Assembly (NCBI GenBank): GCA_963575745.1
Contig: CAUYUJ010016704.1
Coordinates: forward strand, 557,494 to 621,493
Direction of reading: 5' to 3'
From: Prorocentrum cordatum
Taxonomy: Eukaryota; Sar; Dinophyceae; Prorocentrales; Prorocentraceae
DNA: 64,000 bases
In this document: piece by piece, positions 1 through 7,948 of the stretch
Numbering within the stretch: position 1 is the first letter of the stretch
Layout: every line of letters begins with the position of its first letter
Notes under the pieces: model-generated
Database searches by the model: none
Seen by the model: the letters and a program-made list of their open reading frames with translations, nothing else
What the model was told of the DNA's origin: nothing
Position numbers and translations under genes: made by a program

Positions 1-800
1 AAAGGCTCGTCGTCCTTGCTATTCCACGGTGGTGTTTGTACCAGTGTTGGGTCAGAACTTGCCAGCTTTTGGACGTCGTGCCACTCCAAATGGTGGACGG
101 GTGTCTTCTTGGGGTCGCCGTCGTTAGAGGCGTCTTCTGGCGCGCGATACTTTGTGGCGGAGCGGTAATGCGGGCAGTTATCAGGCTGGTCCATCCAAAG
201 GTCTGCGTCGGTCCACATCTCGATGTTGGACCATGAAGTTGTCAGAAACGGCGGCACAGCTCTTCTTGACCTTGTCCTCCCAGCACCCCCCGGCTGCGGC
301 GATGCAGGCGATGGCGACGCGGTGCCGATAGTTGGCGCGCACGAAACCGCCCTGGACCGCCGCGGGGGCGTAGATGCAACCAGGTCGAGGTAGACGTAAG
401 TGTAGTTGCGCGTGAGGGTGTCAGACGCGTTGGCTCCTTGCGATGGCCTGACAATGCCTGTGCGAGCGGTAACTCCTTGTGGTTCTGCTCTGGGATCTCC
501 AGGAGCGTAGATGAGCGCCGTCTTGTTGTCGTGGCCCTTGCTGCAGGGCATAAGTGTGGGCATTCCTTCTTGTTGGTACTCTGGCGGAGCCTCGTTCCAT
601 GTCTTGCGTGGAGCTGCGCTGATAGCTGCAACTCGTTGTTGGCTGGCGTACTCGATGTCCTTAACTCCGTTGGTTCAGTGGATCATGACCTGGTTGAAGT
701 CGATGAACTTCGGTAGCTTGCCAAAGACGTCGAGCGGTATCCTGATGTATTCGCCTTGACCTTGTTGAGGTATAGTAAGCTGCTGATGCTGTATATGCCG
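1..800 (-). pseudogene. Unrecognised protein-coding remnant, frameshifted
   Basis: Read on the minus strand, three stretches translate into natural-looking protein in three frames. One runs from about 770 to 370 (contains IPLDVFGKLPKFIDFNQV and APRKTWNEAPPEYQQEG). One runs from about 370 to 235 (GGFVRANYRHRVAIACIAAA). One runs from about 235 to the window edge (NIEMWTDADLWMDQPDNCPH). They join with frame changes near 370 and 235 and one in-frame TGA at 675-677. The remnant continues beyond the window. I do not recognise the family. It lies downstream of the methyltransferase-like pseudogene on the same strand, so both may come from one element. Introns could explain the frame changes, but no clean GT/GC-AG pair was seen. 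Confidence 0.4.
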
Positions 801-1139
801 AAGAGGCTTCCTGGCGCACTGCGCTCGGCAATGGGCGCGCCAGGGGCACGCTGGTCAGCTGCGGCTTAGCTCTTGAGCCGACGCTGCACTGCGGCTAGTG
901 ATGTGTCAGCTGTTGTTCTCAAATGATGTGCGGGTGATGTGCTGGGGGGTACCGTCTTTTCTACAGGGTGAGCGATCGGGTGCCACGGTGAGGCCTGCCA
1001 GAACCACTGCTGAGTAAGCTGCCCGTATCCTGAGCAATGGACCGCCGTTAACCGCAGCGCGGGGTGGCCACCACCCGTCGTCATCCTGGCGTGCTCCAGT
1101 GCCCCGTAAGGTACTTGGTCGCGTGGTATTGTTGCTGCG

Positions 1140-2030
1140 TTAGACGTAGTAGTACGGGCCCAGCGGGATGTAGAACTTCAAAACGTCGCCTTCCATGTCC
1201 CAGTTTTCGCAGTCTCGTTGCTGTGTCCATCGGCGGCGGATAGCGTTCATGATGGCACGAGCCAGTAGTCTGCACATCTCCGTGGTGTGGGTCCTGGTGG
1301 TATCTCTTTCCCCAGAGCTGGCGTGGCTCCGCCCAGTTGAATGGTAGTGGCAGCCTGTGCTGTGTTTGCATCTTCCGCGGTTGGGTAGTAGTGCGATCGT
1401 CCGTCGTATTCTGGTACATGTATTGTGAGTAGTGTAGTCGGTCTCACGGCTGTCTGTCCACTCGTGCTTTGTTCGAAAGTGATAAGGTCCACCCCGCCGA
1501 TACCGATCAGGTGTGTCATTTCTGGTAGTCGCCAGCAGCTTGCTGTATCTTTCCCATCGTTGACTGTGGCGGGCTGCTCTATGATCATGGGGACCTTCCT
1601 GCCGATGCATATGTATGTCAAGAGAAGAGTTGTACACACTAGCTTGTTGTCGCAATATAGTTGTTCGAACTGCAGAAACAGGTGCTGTAGTCTCCAAGGT
1701 TGTTGTCGGTTCCTCTGAGGTCGTGCGTGGTACCCGCTCCATGTCTCGCATATTGGTCCAGCTATAATCGCGCCCACACGGCCGCGCAATTGTTGGTCTC
1801 TCCAGAACTTTATGGTGTCTCATTTCGTGAGGCCCCCCTTGGTCTCATCGTGGGTGATGTCGATGGAAAGTAGTATGATGTTGTTGTCGTTGGGGCTGAA
1901 GTATTCTATCCACTGTTGCACGTCACCATTGCGTCTGTGCCCGCTGCAGATGTGTAGGATGACCTGTCTCGAAGTACCTGTAGGTTTTGGTTCTGGCGTC
2001 GGGTCAGGTCTTGGTTCCAACGGTGCTGTA
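1140..2030 (-). pseudogene. Rossmann-type domain with cytosine-methyltransferase-like motifs, probably from a retroelement
   Basis: The main frame reads from about 2020 to 1247. It opens with ILHICSGHRR and then IILLSIDITHDE, which look like a nucleotide-binding first strand and its acidic second strand. Next comes an in-frame TGA at 1820-1822, then FWRDQ, RVGAIIAGPICETWSG and VPMIIEQPA. The PC..TWS and E.P motifs, in this order and spacing, resemble motifs I, IV and VI of C5 cytosine methyltransferases. From memory, similar domains occur in dinoflagellate LINE-like polyproteins, where GPPCETWS is the usual form; here the second P is I. A frameshift near 1270 leads into MCRLLARAIMNAIRRR. I infer a dead copy. 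Catalytic identity is inference; a degenerate domain of other function is possible. Confidence 0.5.
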
Positions 2031-2211
2031 GCAGGTATGGGTATCTCTCTTGTAGCCTCGTGGTCCTTGACGTCCTCCTCTCAAAAATTGACCCCCAGAT
2101 CGGTCCTGCGGTGCGCTTTGATCGGGAACCCGTGGCGACGAGAGGTCTCCTGGAGGCCCAACTTAAGAACAAGTTACGCCCTAACAAAACATGAGCCCGC
2201 GAGGCTTGACC

Positions 2212-2268
2212 CCTCCTCCTCCTCCTCCTCCTCCTCCTCCTCCTCCTCCTCCTCCTCCTCCTCCTCAT
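2212..2268 (+). repeat. (TCC)n microsatellite
   Basis: About 19 TCC units. It lies about 60 bp upstream of a head module of the composite repeat, as other TCC arrays do at 22.2 and 53.9 kb. Confidence 0.95.
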
Positions 2269-2324
2269 GGGTCTCGTTGTGCGGGTTCTCTAATGGCCTT
2301 CGCTCTTGCAACCAACTCCTTCTC

Positions 2325-2510
2325 ATAGCACCACCAGACGTGTCGGCAGGGCGGTCCCGGCATCTCGCCTCAGACTTCCTTCCCGTGGAGGACCCCGCCG
2401 CTTCAAGTTCTCAAGAACCACATGGATGGAGGGCGGGCCATCTCAATAGCCGTAGCGGCGCGCACACTCGTTTTCAAAAACTTCCATCAGCTACGAAGAA
2501 GGAGCGCGCA
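2325..2510 (+). repeat. Composite repeat (head + one A unit), degenerate copy
   Basis: The head (GACGTGTCGGCAGGGCGG, then TCGCCTCAGACTTCCT) matches heads at 22.39 and 54.02 kb. It is followed by one shortened A unit with ATGGATGGAGGGCGGG and GCGCGCACACTCGTTTT. This is the most diverged copy seen. Confidence 0.65.
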
Positions 2511-2789
2511 AATATTTCTCAAATACGGCAATGACCTCAGCGCCGCGCCGTTCCTCCCACGAGCTGCGAGCATTGACGAGGATGGAGCGCATTGAGGGAT
2601 GAAAACATGGCCATACCCTGGGTTGCAAGTGCGCGGTCTGCAAACCTCCTGGGACCCCCCAGAGCCTAGAGCCGCCAGGACGCGGCACACATCACGCAGG
2701 GCTTGCCCTGTCAGCCCGCAGGAGTTCCAGCGCACAGCGCCTCGTAAACCAGGGCAGGGGCGTCTTTTTCTGCCCTGGAGCGCAGTCCC

Positions 2790-3215
2790 TCTTCCCACTG
2801 AGAATGTCGCTCAATCGGCTACTCGCAAGAGTGACCCTGGGTAAGAGTGACCTTTGGTGCGCGGCTTTCTGGGGGCCGCGGGGTGACCAACCACACAAGC
2901 GCGCAAGACGCTGCTATCGCATCGCGTTCGACGATCGGGGGACTCCAATGGGCCCGCACCAAAGGTCACTCCGGCGAAGGGTCACTCTTACGTGTAGTCG
3001 GCTCAAGACGCCCTCGCACCTTCCGGCCCTGGAGGCGGCCTCGCACAAGAGCCAACTACAACGAGGGAGGGCGGGACACAGCCCCTCTTCCCACTGAGCG
3101 CAGCCCCTCTTCCCACTGAGAATGTCGCTCAAGACGCCCTCGCACCTTCCGGCCCCGGAGGCGGCCTCGCACAGGAGCCAATTACAACGAGGGAGGGCGG
3201 GACACAGGGCGGCCC
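2790..3215 (+). repeat. Tandem duplication, one copy interrupted by an insertion
   Basis: The unit CTTCCCACTGAGAATGTCGC continues through CTCAAGACGCCCTCGCACC and ends in CAACGAGGGAGGGCGGGACA. The second copy (from about 3109) is continuous. The first is split at 2814/3002 by a 187-bp inverted-repeat element, giving a filled and an empty site side by side. Confidence 0.8.
2815..3001. mobile_element. Miniature inverted-repeat element, type 4 (187 bp, 5-bp target duplication)
   Basis: The terminal inverted repeats are about 48 bp: left starts TCGGCTACTCGCAAGAGTGA, right (reverse complement) starts CCGACTACACGTAAGAGTGA, and both end near GACCTTTGGTGCG. The element is flanked by CTCAA at 2810-2814 and again at 3002-3006. 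The adjacent duplicate has one CTCAA at the equivalent place (about 3128-3132), which fixes the insertion boundaries. It has no coding capacity, so it would need a transposase in trans. Confidence 0.85.
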
Positions 3216-3470
3216 CTCGTCGGCGCGGGGCTCTCGCAGGGATACTGGGCAACGCGCAGAGGGGGGTAATTAGGGGGACGGGGGAAGGCGTCTTAGAAGC
3301 ACCCCTGCTTCTCAGAAGGCGCGGGCCTTCTCGGTAGACGTAAGGCCGAGGCCTTCAAAGAAGCAGGGTGCTTCTAAGAAGCCTTCCCCCCTCCCCCTAC
3401 CCCCCTTTGCGCGCCGCCAAGATACCTCCGCAGCACGTCGTTGTAATTAGCTATTGTGCGAGGGCGGCTC
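3165..3470. repeat. Long imperfect palindrome (foldback)
   Basis: The left arm (about 3165-3320) holds AGGAGCCAATTACAACGA, GGGATACTGGGCAACGCGC and TCTTAGAAGCACCCCTGCTT. The right arm (about 3345-3470) holds the same blocks inverted, including GCTTCTAAGAAGC and TCGTTGTAATTAGCT. The centre is a shorter GGCCTTC-rich hairpin. Part of the left-arm sequence also recurs directly at 3463-3498, so the locus is a mosaic of duplications. Confidence 0.6.
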
Positions 3471-3499
3471 CTCGTCAGCGCGGGGCTCTCGCACGGATA

Positions 3500-3664
3500 C
3501 TTACCAGCCTGGAACATATCCCTATCCCTGTGCTGGGCACCTCTCCTCATCACGATGCCCATCTTAGGGATGCCCTTATTTTTTTTGGAGGGCGCATCCC
3601 TACGATTGTCATCGCCTTGTGGCGTGCCAATCTCGGGGATAGGGATACGTCCGAGGCTGGCAAG
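3500..3664 (-). mobile_element. Miniature inverted-repeat element, type 3, copy A
   Basis: Terminal inverted repeats of about 30 bp begin CTTACCAGCCT and end AGGCTGGCAAG. The internal sequence is the reverse complement of copies at 26.8 and 48.5 kb (shared AAGGCGATGACAATC and ATCGTGATGAGG). It lies inside the 3.2-3.7 kb duplicated material. No convincing target duplication was seen. Confidence 0.8.
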
Positions 3665-3791
3665 ACACCTCCTCCGCAGCACGTCCGAGGGCCAGAACGC
3701 CACCGTGCGGGACGGAGCTGCACGGACGGAGGGCAGCCCCTCGCCGAGGCCAGGCCCTCGCCGACCGGGGCCCTTCCTTGCCTTCCTGGTC

Positions 3792-3959
3792 TGAAGTCGG
3801 GCCTGTCCCCCTACAGGGGGATGTTCGACGAAGAATATACAAGCAAAAAAAACCAAAGACATGCTCCAAAATGATCAAAAAATATGTTAAAGAGAATCCC
3901 CAGACTAGTTTTTGACTATTTTTGAATTTTCCTCCTGTAGAGGGACAGGCCCGACTTAA
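3792..3959. mobile_element. Miniature inverted-repeat element, type 5 (168 bp, 8-bp target duplication)
   Basis: The left end TGAAGTCGGGCCTGTCCCCC pairs with right-end reverse complement TTAAGTCGGGCCTGTCCCTC over about 30 bp. The interior is AT-rich, unlike its flanks. TCCTGGTC (3784-3791) and TCCTGGAC (3960-3967) flank it, an 8-bp target duplication with one mismatch. An 8-bp duplication is typical of the hAT superfamily; assignment to hAT is inference. One copy was seen. Confidence 0.75.
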
Positions 3960-4079
3960 TCCTGGACACACACCGCTCCTCGGCGAAAACTCCGCCTCTG
4001 GACCGGGCGGGCGAGGAGCGCCCGCCGGGACTTGCGCGGAGGGGGCCTCGGGATCCCGAAGGGCGTATACGCCGGGCCT

Positions 4080-4400
4080 CCCCCTCCCCGGAGGGCCTCC
4101 GGGGGTCTCCGGGGACCTCCACGGCCCCTGCGACGAACGAACAACACACACCCATACCCACAGGGGGGTCGTCGGGAGGAGGACTGGTTGTGGGTATGGG
4201 TGCGGGTTGTCGGACCCTGGGGAACGCTCCCGTTCGAGCGGGGGCCCCCATCCGACAACACGCGCCCATAGCCCTCTCCGATCCCCCCTATGGGTATGGG
4301 TGTGTGTTGTTGGTTCGTCACCCTGGGGGTCCCCGGAAGCCCCGGGAGGCCCTCCGAAGGCCTCCGAAGGCCTACCCCACCCCCCCCGCTCCGTCTTGCA
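4080..4400. repeat. Compound foldback with nested inverted repeats
   Basis: Outer arms at 4132-4162 and 4289-4319 are nearly perfect over 31 bp (CGAACAACACACACCCATAC and its inverse). Flanking GGGGACCTCC/GGGGGTCCCC-type sequence extends the symmetry outwards. An inner pair (GGGTGCGGGTTGTCGGA at 4198-4214 and TCCGACAACACGCGCCC at 4251-4267) is nested between them. No target duplication was defined. Confidence 0.7.
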
Positions 4401-4600
4401 CAGCGCGAGCACGCCGGGCACGCTGCCGGGCGGCAGGTCCGCCAGCGCCTGCGCAAACTGGGGCAGCGCGGCCGGCAGGCTATCGGCCGAGAGCTCGCCC
4501 TCGCGGAAGGCCTGCCGGACGGGGGGCGCCCAGGCCTGCCGAGGGTTGCCATCGATCGGCGTCGCGCCGAGGGGGCAGGCCTCCTCAGAAGGCGGCGGTG
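4390..4600 (-). CDS. Possible exon of an unknown protein
   Basis: One minus-strand frame is open for about 65 codons, with strong G/C third positions and a natural composition (TPIDGNPRQAWAPPVRQAF, GELSADSLPAALPQFAQAL). No start, stop or certain splice site is visible and no family is recognised. It lies next to the foldback and 90 bp from a miniature element. The alternative is chance openness in GC-rich DNA. Confidence 0.3.
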
Positions 4601-4688
4601 CTTCGCAGAAGCCCTCGGGTCTTCTGAGAAGCCCTCTGCGGCTGCGAGCAAGGCTCAGGAGAAGGCCCGCCCCCTCTGCCCTCCCTCC

Positions 4689-4884
4689 TGTCGGGTCGGG
4701 CGAAAGGGGGGGATAGCAAAGGGGGGGGTGAAAATCAGCTCACGTAGCTGATTTCCCCGGCGCCTCCCGGCGCCGGAGGCGGCTATGTATCGAGGAATGG
4801 GCCCCTCGGTGAGGCCGAAACCAGCTGCATGCAGCAAATTTCGTAACCACCCCTTTCTCGATCCCCCCCTTTCGCCCGGCCCGA
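4689..4884. mobile_element. Miniature inverted-repeat element, type 2, copy A (196 bp, 5-bp target duplication)
   Basis: Left end TCGGGTCGGGCGAAAGGGGG and right-end reverse complement TCGGGCCGGGCGAAAGGGGG match over about 24 bp with one mismatch. TCCTG flanks both sides exactly (4684-4688 and 4885-4889). The interior contains an ATCAGCT..AGCTGAT hairpin and a GGCGCC-rich palindrome. A second copy of the same length lies at 63087-63282. Confidence 0.9.
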
Positions 4885-5088
4885 TCCTGGGCGCGCCGCC
4901 GAGTCGAGGAGCGACGATGAACTTCGCTGCGATTGAGCAGTACGTTCTGCCGCGAGTGCACCGTCCGAGTTCGACGGCGTGCGGAGCCCTGCTGCGAAGT
5001 CGTGGCGTGGCGGGCCCCACGTGCAGTGCATGGCCGGCCGGCTCAAGGGTCGCGCACCGTGGTCCACACGTCTGCACGCGCGAGCCTA

Positions 5089-5264
5089 CAGTCGGGGCGT
5101 TGACCTAAGGAACCCTAAATAAGGAACGAGGCCCCTTTTCTCAAGAAGTTAAACGTCGATTTCCTATCGAAAACATAAGGGAAACCTGAGGCAAGCTGTG
5201 AAACACTTAAGGAACGCGGAGCCCCTCCCCAACCAAAAGGGTTCCTTCTTCAGGGCCCCGACTG
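5089..5264. mobile_element. Miniature inverted-repeat element, type 1, copy A (176 bp, TA target)
   Basis: It begins CAGTCGGGGCGTTGACCTAA and ends with the inverse of CAGTCGGGGCCCTGAAGAAG. TA flanks both ends (5087-5088 and 5265-5266). CAGT termini with a TA duplication are the hallmark of Tc1/mariner-type elements, so a non-autonomous Tc1/mariner derivative is inferred. Copies lie at 8626-8812 and 27275-27450. Confidence 0.85.
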
Positions 5265-5445
5265 TATTCCAAAGAGGGCACGTCTCCCGCCCTCTCGCTG
5301 ACAGACGCAGACTCTCACTGGCAGCATGACGAACCGACACTGCGCTGACTATGCGCCGCACGTGTACCTGGTACATCGATGGGCCTCGCCCACTCCGGCC
5401 GCCTGAGGCCCCGCCTCCCTGTGCCCTGTCTCCCCAATGAAAGCT

Positions 5446-5512
5446 GTGCGTAGCCCGCCTAGCTTTTGGAAGAAGAGGTTCGCTCTCGCCCCGCAGATCA
5501 AAAATGTGCGGT
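5446..5512 (+). repeat. Dispersed ~60-bp repeat, copy 1
   Basis: GCCCGCCTAGCTT, GAAGAGGTTCGCTCTCG and ATCAAAAATGTG recur in the same order and spacing at 20495-20553 with scattered substitutions. The function is unknown. Confidence 0.6.
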
Positions 5513-5844
5513 GCGACGTATCAGGGAGGCCCTGCGACTCGCTGGAATATGGCATTGCGCGGCGAAGCCGCCCCGCTCTGGACATGACGGAGCTAGCCGC
5601 TCAGCGCACACGCACAAGCTCGTTGTTCTCTGCTGCGGCGCCGGTGCAAGTGGCACTACTGTCACGTGGCACGGGGAAGGCAGGCACTCCCCGTGGCGAG
5701 CAGGTGCGCGGCACGAGACGACGGACCCATACTTCCCGGCCAGCACTCACAGGAGCCGCACCAGGCGCAGCGCAGATGCTCTAGATCACCGCTGTCGTAT
5801 ACGCGCAGTACGACAATGTCATACGCACCAGGCACACTCGAAGC

Positions 5845-6065
5845 CGAGGAAAGGACGAGGAGAGAGAGGAAGAGAGAGGGGACGGGGACAGGAAGAGAGA
5901 GGGGAGAGGAAAGGATGAGGAGAGGAAGGGAGGAGAGGAAAGGATGATGAGAGGAAGAGAGGAGAGGAAAGGATGGGGAGAGGAAGAGAGGAGAGAGGAA
6001 AGGATGGGGAGGGGAAAGGACGAGGAGAGAGGAGAGGAAGAGAGAGGAGGGAGGCGGGAGGCGGG
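5845..6065 (+). repeat. Purine-only GA minisatellite
   Basis: Variants of GGAGAGGAAAGGATGAGGAG recur at about 25-30 bp. Almost the whole plus strand here is purine, so the block could form triplex DNA. Confidence 0.85.
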
Positions 6066-6844
6066 GACGGGCCCGAACCACGAATCCGAGCACGCGCGTG
6101 GCATCGAGATGCAACCCAGAGGAGCGGTAGATGCACCCCTGGCAATAAAAAACAGGTAAACGGCTGGCGCCGAGGCGAGATCAGGATTTCCAGGCAACGT
6201 GCAACGAAGTCTCAGGCGGGAAGGCCGTGCCGCAGCAAGTGTTGAGGCCATCTCCAGCGAGAGACGGCAAAGGAGGGTGAGTAGGAGAACCAGTAGGATG
6301 AAGAGGGGCGAGGAAAACCAGGAGGATGAAGAGTACCAGGAACACGTGGAGGAGGAGGAGGAAGAGAAAGGAGGAGGGATAATAAGAAAGATGAGGGAGA
6401 AGAACAGGAGAAGAGGGAAAGGAGTACGTCGGAGGTGGAGTGGGAGGGGTAAGGGCGAGAAAGAGGATGCTGTGGAGGAGGACGACGACAACAACTTTGA
6501 CGAATGCGAAGACGATGGCGGCAATGGTGACGACGAGGGTGTAAGCCGATCAGGGGCAGGAGAACCACGATGACTCGGAAGACGCGCGAGCAGTATGTGG
6601 AGCCATATCCTGGCTTTCAAAACGCTGTCTGCGTTACTTGATCATGCAGTTTGGGGCCTCGTGCCGCCAGGGTATACTTTCTCGCGGCGAAGGCGGCGCG
6701 GCACGGCAGGCCGCGACGCGCGCCGCTCCGGCCGGCTCTGGAAACCCTTGCGGGTTGGGTCGCGCGCGGGTTCTCCCCCACCATGCAGTGGAAACCGCAC
6801 ATAAGCCCGACGCCTAAAAATCCAATGTCTGGAACCCCGGCTAC

Positions 6845-7240
6845 AGCTCAAACATCAGACAACTCTGCAGTCAAATCAACCCCAGCAGGGGCGCCCGATA
6901 CCCCAGCGTCAAGCGGCCCCCCAGGTTGACAACGGCGGGGGGGTCTGTGCTGTATGGGCCCTGGGAGAATCGGTGAAGGGAGGGGGCACATGCAAATCCC
7001 CTCAAGATCCGCCCCCAGACCCCTCTCCTGGACCCCCTCCGGGGTCCGAGCTGGCAAGGTTTCTCTGGGCCTCGTCCAGCTGCGGCGACGAGGGGTGCCC
7101 GATCTCCCCCCCCCCTTCCTGCAGGGCCAGAACCAAGGCTGGGCCACCTCTGGGGCCTCCCGCCGGCTCCAGCCCTCAGGGGTGCCATTGGCCAGCAGCG
7201 CTTGCTGGCCCGCCCGCCTTTTTTTTTCTCTCCCTGCACA
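6845..7240 (-). CDS. Possible exon of an unknown protein
   Basis: A minus-strand frame is open from about 7240 down to a stop near 6848. Its composition is natural (ANGTPEGWSRREAPEVAQPW, ERGLGADLEGICMCPLP, GAPAGVDLTAELSDV). Just upstream at 7247 is a good 3' splice-site context (CTCTGTGTGTGTGCAG on the minus strand). It is probably downstream of the candidate exon at 7558-7711. No family is recognised. Confidence 0.35.
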
Positions 7241-7380
7241 CACACAGAGGAGGTGCCCAAAGAAAAAGCCGGTCTTGAATAACATTTCCGCGGCGCAAGC
7301 TCAGGAAAAACAATGGCACTGAACAACTCATCGGCGCGTCAGCGCGCAACGAAGATGTCCCGAAACTCGGCCCTCCTCGT

Positions 7381-7555
7381 CTGCTGGCCCGCCCGCCGTG
7401 CAGTCCGCGCCCCCCTCGCCATCGCTCGGACGTCCATTCCCTGTGTTTTTTTTGTTGGTTTCGTGCGTGGCTTTCTCGCCAAATGATCAAGGATGCTCCT
7501 CGATGGCCCTCGCCGAAGGAAAAAAATGCACACGTCCGAGCGATGCCAGCAGCGC
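7381..7555 (-). other. Intron-like insert between 35-bp direct repeats (GC-AG)
   Basis: On the minus strand the insert starts GCGCTGCTGGC and ends GGGCCAGCAG. The 35 bp at its 3' end (plus coordinates 7381-7415) match the 35 bp of flanking exon (7556-7590) at 33 positions. Splicing as a GC-AG intron would therefore restore an uninterrupted sequence. It carries a 124-bp inverted-repeat element. Dinoflagellates are known to use GC donors. The reading frame across the junction stays open for 13 codons. Expression is unproven. Confidence 0.5.
7421..7544. mobile_element. 124-bp inverted-repeat element inside the intron-like insert
   Basis: Its perfect 12-bp ends are ATCGCTCGGACG and CGTCCGAGCGAT. 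Imperfect pairing continues into a T-rich left and A-rich right interior. GCC lies on both sides, a possible 3-bp target duplication. The arrangement resembles introner elements, introns that spread as transposons. Confidence 0.65.
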
Positions 7556-7557
7556 CT

Positions 7558-7711
7558 GCCGGCCCGCCCGCCGTGCAGCCCGCGCCCCCCCCGCGGCCGC
7601 CTCCAGCGGCTCGATGAGCGGGAAGAGCGCGGGCTCGGCCGCGCCCTCGACCACGCGCAGGCCGGCGGCGGCCAGCCTGCCGACCCGCGCGGGGCGGAGG
7701 GCGCCCGCCAC
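7558..7711 (-). CDS. Possible exon of an unknown protein
   Basis: The minus-strand frame starts at an ATG (7711) and reads MAGALRPARVGRLAAAG.. FPLIEPLEAAAGG.. to the junction with the intron-like insert. It is Ala/Arg-rich. Spliced across the insert it would continue TRRAEFRDIFVAR and stop. No family is recognised. GC-rich sequence often stays open by chance, so confidence is low. Confidence 0.3.
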
Positions 7712-7760
7712 GCGATGCCTCTCCCTCGGGGGCAGAGGGCGCTCGAGACCTTTGCGCCTG

Positions 7761-7767
<7 letters not shown>

Positions 7768-7796
<29 letters not shown>

Positions 7797-7922
7797 CCTC
7801 CTCCTCCTCCTCCTCCTCCTCCTCCTCCTCCTCCTCCTTTTCCTCCTCCTCCTCCTCCTCCTCCTCCGCCTCCTCCTCCTCCTCTTCCTCCTCCTCCTCC
7901 TCCTTTTCCTCCTCCTCCTCCT
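7768..7922 (+). repeat. (TCCTGC)n then (TCC)n microsatellite
   Basis: A short TCCTGC hexamer block grades into about 45 TCC units with TTTTCC and CCG interruptions. All frames are open through it and were ignored. Confidence 0.95.
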
Positions 7923-7948
7923 CGGACACAGATTGACGAACAGCTGGG

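Noticed and set aside
675-1822. Possible reassignment of TGA to an amino acid, since two remnants have in-frame TGA
   Set aside because: The copia element is stopped by TAG, neighbouring frames are also frameshifted, and the glycosyltransferase-like gene ends at TGA. Ordinary pseudogene decay is simpler.
5781-6620. 279-codon Ser/Leu/Pro-rich minus-strand frame
   Set aside because: It translates a GA minisatellite and GA-rich flanks; low complexity with no domain.
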